Assembly (NCBI GenBank): GCA_947166155.1
Contig: CAMVDC010000002.1
Coordinates: 1 to 56,310 of the forward strand
Length of the DNA stretch: 56,310 nucleotides
Direction: 5' to 3'
DNA from: an uncultured Prevotellaceae bacterium
GTDB taxonomy: Bacteria > Bacteroidota > Bacteroidia > Bacteroidales > Bacteroidaceae
Every line of letters begins with the position of its first letter. Position 1 is the stretch's first letter. The notes beneath the pieces are model-generated. The model was not told the DNA's origin. It made no database searches and saw nothing but the letters and a program-made list of their open reading frames with translations. Made by a program: the position numbers and the translations under genes. Positions 53,648 to 56,310 of the stretch are shown here, piece by piece.

Positions 53648-55162
53648 ATGAAACGAGTATTCATCAGTCTTTCATTATTCATAGGTTACGTTTCTGTAGG
53701 AACAGCTCAGACGTTCCTCCACTATACAACCACCGAACAGCTGCCTTGGCAGCAGTCGGCCAAAGTATCGCTACAGGCCAAGGCCAAAGAACAGCCGATT
53801 CTCGAACTGACTAGCCAGGAGCAGGGGCATGAGTTCCGTGCATGGGGCACGTGCTTCAATGAACTGGATCTCGATGCTCTGGAATTGTTGAAGCCCGAAG
53901 AACAGGAGAAGATTATGCACGACATCTTCGCGCCCGACGGCGACCTGCGATTCACTCGAGGACGCCTGACAATGAATGCTAACGACTACAGCCGTGCATG
54001 GTATTCGTGCGACACAGTGGCGGGCGACTTCCAGCTGAAGTACTTCAATATCGAGCACGACAAGGAGAACGTCATCCAACTCATCAAAATGGCCCAAAAG
54101 TGGCAGCCCGCGATGACCTTCTGGGTGTCGCCGTGGAGTCCGCCAGCTTGGATGAAGATCAACCAGGACTACTGCGTTGCCAGTTCGCCTTATAACAAAC
54201 AGCCGAAGGAAAAGGACTATCTGCTCTTCGATGATGGAGGCGTGCCCGACCCCAACGAGATGCAGTTTCTGGGAGAGCGCAAGGGGCTGTTCCCCCGGAA
54301 GCTGGCCTCGCAGAACTACTTCATTCAGGACCCACGCTACCTGCAGGCCTATGCGAATATGTTCTGCAAGTTCATCGACCTATATGCTGAGGAGAACATC
54401 CCCATCGACATGGTGATGTACCAGAACGAGGCCTACAGCTATACGCCCTACCCGGGATGCGCGTGGACGGCAGAGGGCACCATTAAGTTTAACAAGGAAT
54501 ACCTGGCGCCGACCCTGAAAGAGAAACATCCCGCTGTGAAACTCTACGTGGGCACGTTCAACACCAACCGGCAGGACTACGTGCAGCGCATCGTCAACGG
54601 ACTGCAAGGCTGTGTGGAGGGTCTCGGCTTTCAGTGGGAAGGTCGTGAGAACCTTGACTATATGCGCGAACACCACCCCGACCTTCACATGGTTAGCAGC
54701 GAGAGCGAGTGCGGCAACGGTCAGATGGACTGGCGCGCTGGCGAGCACACCTTCTACCTGCTACACGAGTACATCGGTCGCGGCTGCGATGAGTACTACA
54801 ACTGGAACTTCATCCTTTGCAACCAGGGCCGCAGTGCCTGGGGTTGGAAGCAGAACGCCCTCGTGCAGGTAATCACCTCCCCTACAGGGGGCGGTCGGGA
54901 AGGGGCTACCTATCGCTACACCCCTGAGTATTACGCCTACAAGCACTTCTCCCACTTCGTTGAGCCGGGCAGCACCCTCCTCGCTTTCTATCCGATAAAA
55001 GACGGTCTGCAGGCCATTGTTTTCCAGCGGCCAGACGGCAAGCGCGTCGTCATCTGCGGCAACACCAACAACGAGGCTCGTGAACTTAGTATTCCCGTGG
55101 GCAAGCGTTACCTCACCGCAACTCTTGCCGCCCATTCATTCAACACGTTTGTAGAAAAATAG
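53648..55162 (+). CDS. Glycoside hydrolase family 30 protein
   Basis: 504 residues. Signal MKRVFISLSLFIGYVSVGTAQ, then a GH30 (beta/alpha)8 barrel with its side beta domain. Motifs: GTCFNELDLDAL, RFTRGRLTMNANDYS, FWVSPWSPPAWMK, the acid/base Glu261 in MYQNEAYS and the probable nucleophile Glu352 in VSSESECGNG. GH30 includes beta-1,6-galactanases, beta-1,6-glucanases, beta-glucosidases and beta-xylosidases; with PL11 and GH43 around it, a galactan or arabinogalactan side-chain activity is plausible but unproven. Residues about 412-424 (ITSPTGGGREGATY) look like an inserted intergenic repeat element. It starts 59 bp after the GH31 remnant and precedes the GH43 gene by 7 bp. Confidence 0.92.
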   Translation: MKRVFISLSLFIGYVSVGTAQTFLHYTTTEQLPWQQSAKVSLQAKAKEQPILELTSQEQGHEFRAWGTCFNELDLDALELLKPEEQEKIMHDIFAPDGDLRFTRGRLTMNANDYSRAWYSCDTVAGDFQLKYFNIEHDKENVIQLIKMAQKWQPAMTFWVSPWSPPAWMKINQDYCVASSPYNKQPKEKDYLLFDDGGVPDPNEMQFLGERKGLFPRKLASQNYFIQDPRYLQAYANMFCKFIDLYAEENIPIDMVMYQNEAYSYTPYPGCAWTAEGTIKFNKEYLAPTLKEKHPAVKLYVGTFNTNRQDYVQRIVNGLQGCVEGLGFQWEGRENLDYMREHHPDLHMVSSESECGNGQMDWRAGEHTFYLLHEYIGRGCDEYYNWNFILCNQGRSAWGWKQNALVQVITSPTGGGREGATYRYTPEYYAYKHFSHFVEPGSTLLAFYPIKDGLQAIVFQRPDGKRVVICGNTNNEARELSIPVGKRYLTATLAAHSFNTFVEK

Positions 55163-55169
55163 AACGAAA

Positions 55170-56310
55170 ATGAAAAGACTATTTTTATTAATGCTATTAG
55201 GGCTGACACTTACAGTGCAGGCCCAAAACAAACAAAAGTTCGCCGGCTACCTTTTCGCCTATTTCGAGGGAGGGGGCGATCAGAACCTGATGGAGCAGCT
55301 GCGCTTCGCGGTGAGCGAGGACGCACAGAACTGGTATGCGCTGAACGGGAACAGGCCCATTATAGCCAGTGACAGCATCAGCGAGAGCGGCGGCATACGC
55401 GACCCGCATATCCTGCGCGGTGAGGATAGCTACTACTATATCGTGGCGACAGACATGCATACCTACGACCCGAAACAGGGCTGGGGCGCAAATCCGGGCA
55501 TTGTGCTGCTGAAGTCGAAGGACCTAGTGAACTGGATGCATGCTAATATCAACCTCGCGAAGGACTGGAGCAAGAACTTTGGTGATGCCTACTGGGTATG
55601 GGCGCCGCAGACCATCTACGACCGCAAGGCCCGGAAATACATGATCTACTTCACGCTGCAGCGTAACGACCGCAAGACACTCATCACCTACTACGCCTAC
55701 GCAAACAAGGACTTCACGGCTTTCGAGAGCGAACCAAAGGTGCTATTCTCCGCCAAGTACGGTTCGATAGACAACGACATCATCTACCGCAACGGCGAGT
55801 ATCACCTCTTCTACAAGGGCAACACGAAGGACGAGAACGGCAAGGAAATAAAGAACGGCATCCAACAGGCAACGTCGAAAAAATTGACGGGACCGTATAA
55901 GGAGGATTTTGAGTATTTGGATGCATACGCTGGCACGAGGACGCATGTGGAGGGCAGCGGAGTGTTCCAGCTGAACAACAGCGAGGATTGGATTTTGATG
56001 TACGACCTCTACAGTTCTGGCCGCTATGAATTCCAGCGGTCGAAGGACCTGAAGACGTTTACAAAAGAACCAGAGTCCTTCCGCAAGGACTTCTTTCCCC
56101 GTCACGGCACGGTGATGTCGGTGACTGCCGATGAACTGGAGGTCCTGCAACAGAAATGGGGCTATGTGTTGAAGCATGAGTTCGAGAGCACGGGCAATCC
56201 CATTATCCGCGACAAACATACTGCTGATCCCGCCGTATTGGTGGAGGGCGACACTCTCTGGCTCTTTGCTGGACACGATGCCGCCGGCAATCAGTCGGGC
56301 TACGTGATGA
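55170..56310 (+). CDS. Glycoside hydrolase family 43 protein, two-domain, 3' end outside window
   Basis: The first 380 residues are visible and the frame is still open at the window end. Signal MKRLFLLMLLGLTLTVQAQ. The first five-bladed propeller shows the GH43 catalytic set: base Asp78 in GIRDPHIL, pKa-modulator Asp201 in GSIDNDII and acid Glu261 in THVEGSGVF. From about residue 343 a second GH43-like domain begins (NPIIRDKHTADPAVLVEGD, with DPAV in the position of the base). Such tandem GH43 proteins act as arabinofuranosidases, xylosidases or galactosidases on side chains. It is the fifth gene of the pectin operon, 7 bp after GH30. Complete length and any tail are unknown. Confidence 0.9.
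   Translation, partial: MKRLFLLMLLGLTLTVQAQNKQKFAGYLFAYFEGGGDQNLMEQLRFAVSEDAQNWYALNGNRPIIASDSISESGGIRDPHILRGEDSYYYIVATDMHTYDPKQGWGANPGIVLLKSKDLVNWMHANINLAKDWSKNFGDAYWVWAPQTIYDRKARKYMIYFTLQRNDRKTLITYYAYANKDFTAFESEPKVLFSAKYGSIDNDIIYRNGEYHLFYKGNTKDENGKEIKNGIQQATSKKLTGPYKEDFEYLDAYAGTRTHVEGSGVFQLNNSEDWILMYDLYSSGRYEFQRSKDLKTFTKEPESFRKDFFPRHGTVMSVTADELEVLQQKWGYVLKHEFESTGNPIIRDKHTADPAVLVEGDTLWLFAGHDAAGNQSGYVM

Noticed and set aside
1..56310. Search for tRNA, rRNA, insertion sequences and integrase-bounded islands
   Set aside because: No cloverleaf-type genes, transposases or phage genes were recognised; the only recombinase is the housekeeping XerD.

Overview
This window looks like a chromosomal segment of a gut-type Bacteroidales bacterium, most likely Prevotellaceae or Muribaculaceae. 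The gene content points there: DUF6089-uppS-bamA-ompH-ompH, pdxJ-exbB-exbD-tonB next to nadK, fused SecDF, meso-diaminopimelate dehydrogenase, a fimbrillin-type lipoprotein, DUF4250, DUF6242, and a pectin-type glycan locus. Promoters show the Bacteroidetes -7 box TAnnTTTG, sometimes with a TTTG/TTG -33 box 19 bp away. No Shine-Dalgarno sites decide any start. I saw no tRNA, rRNA or CRISPR.

Layout. 0-11 kb (minus): a surface operon of a 54-aa peptide, a fimbrillin-like lipoprotein and a 3157-aa LamG/FnIII adhesin-like giant. 11-18 kb (minus): dxs-trkA-trkH-yifB behind a strong promoter. 18-20.3 kb: a small cohesin-like secreted protein, a BspA-LRR/dockerin gene remnant, a 22-bp repeat array and a decayed AraC-type regulator. 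20.3-26.5 kb (minus): ddh, secDF, and a rhomboid protease paired with a membrane-anchored EEP hydrolase. 26.9-28.5 kb: rpsO (plus), DUF4250 and xerD (minus). 28.7-35.8 kb (plus): DUF6242 lipoprotein, DUF6089, uppS, bamA and two Skp/OmpH chaperones, an envelope-assembly block. 36.6-39.4 kb (minus): pdxJ and a TonB/ExbBD energy module. 39.5-42 kb (plus): nadK and an ABC exporter. 42-56.3 kb: a transmembrane propeller-AraC regulator divergent from an operon of a glycan-binding-like protein, PL11, GH31 (frameshifted), GH30 and GH43 (cut by the window end). This operon probably degrades rhamnogalacturonan-type pectin; no SusC/SusD pair lies in the window.

The most unusual signal is not a gene. At least seven intergenic places carry short tandem arrays with a period of 22 bp (occasionally 23-25). 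Several share cores such as GCGCACTCTCG, GCACTCGCAG and TGCGGAGTAA. Most sit at gene 3' ends, next to terminators, or between convergent genes; the largest (35921-36258) is two opposed 22-bp arrays around a long palindrome. Other points of interest are a roughly 120-residue module repeated in two neighbouring pectin-locus proteins, a one-base frameshift in the GH31 gene, duplicated ompH leaders, and two BspA-type C-terminal gene scraps.
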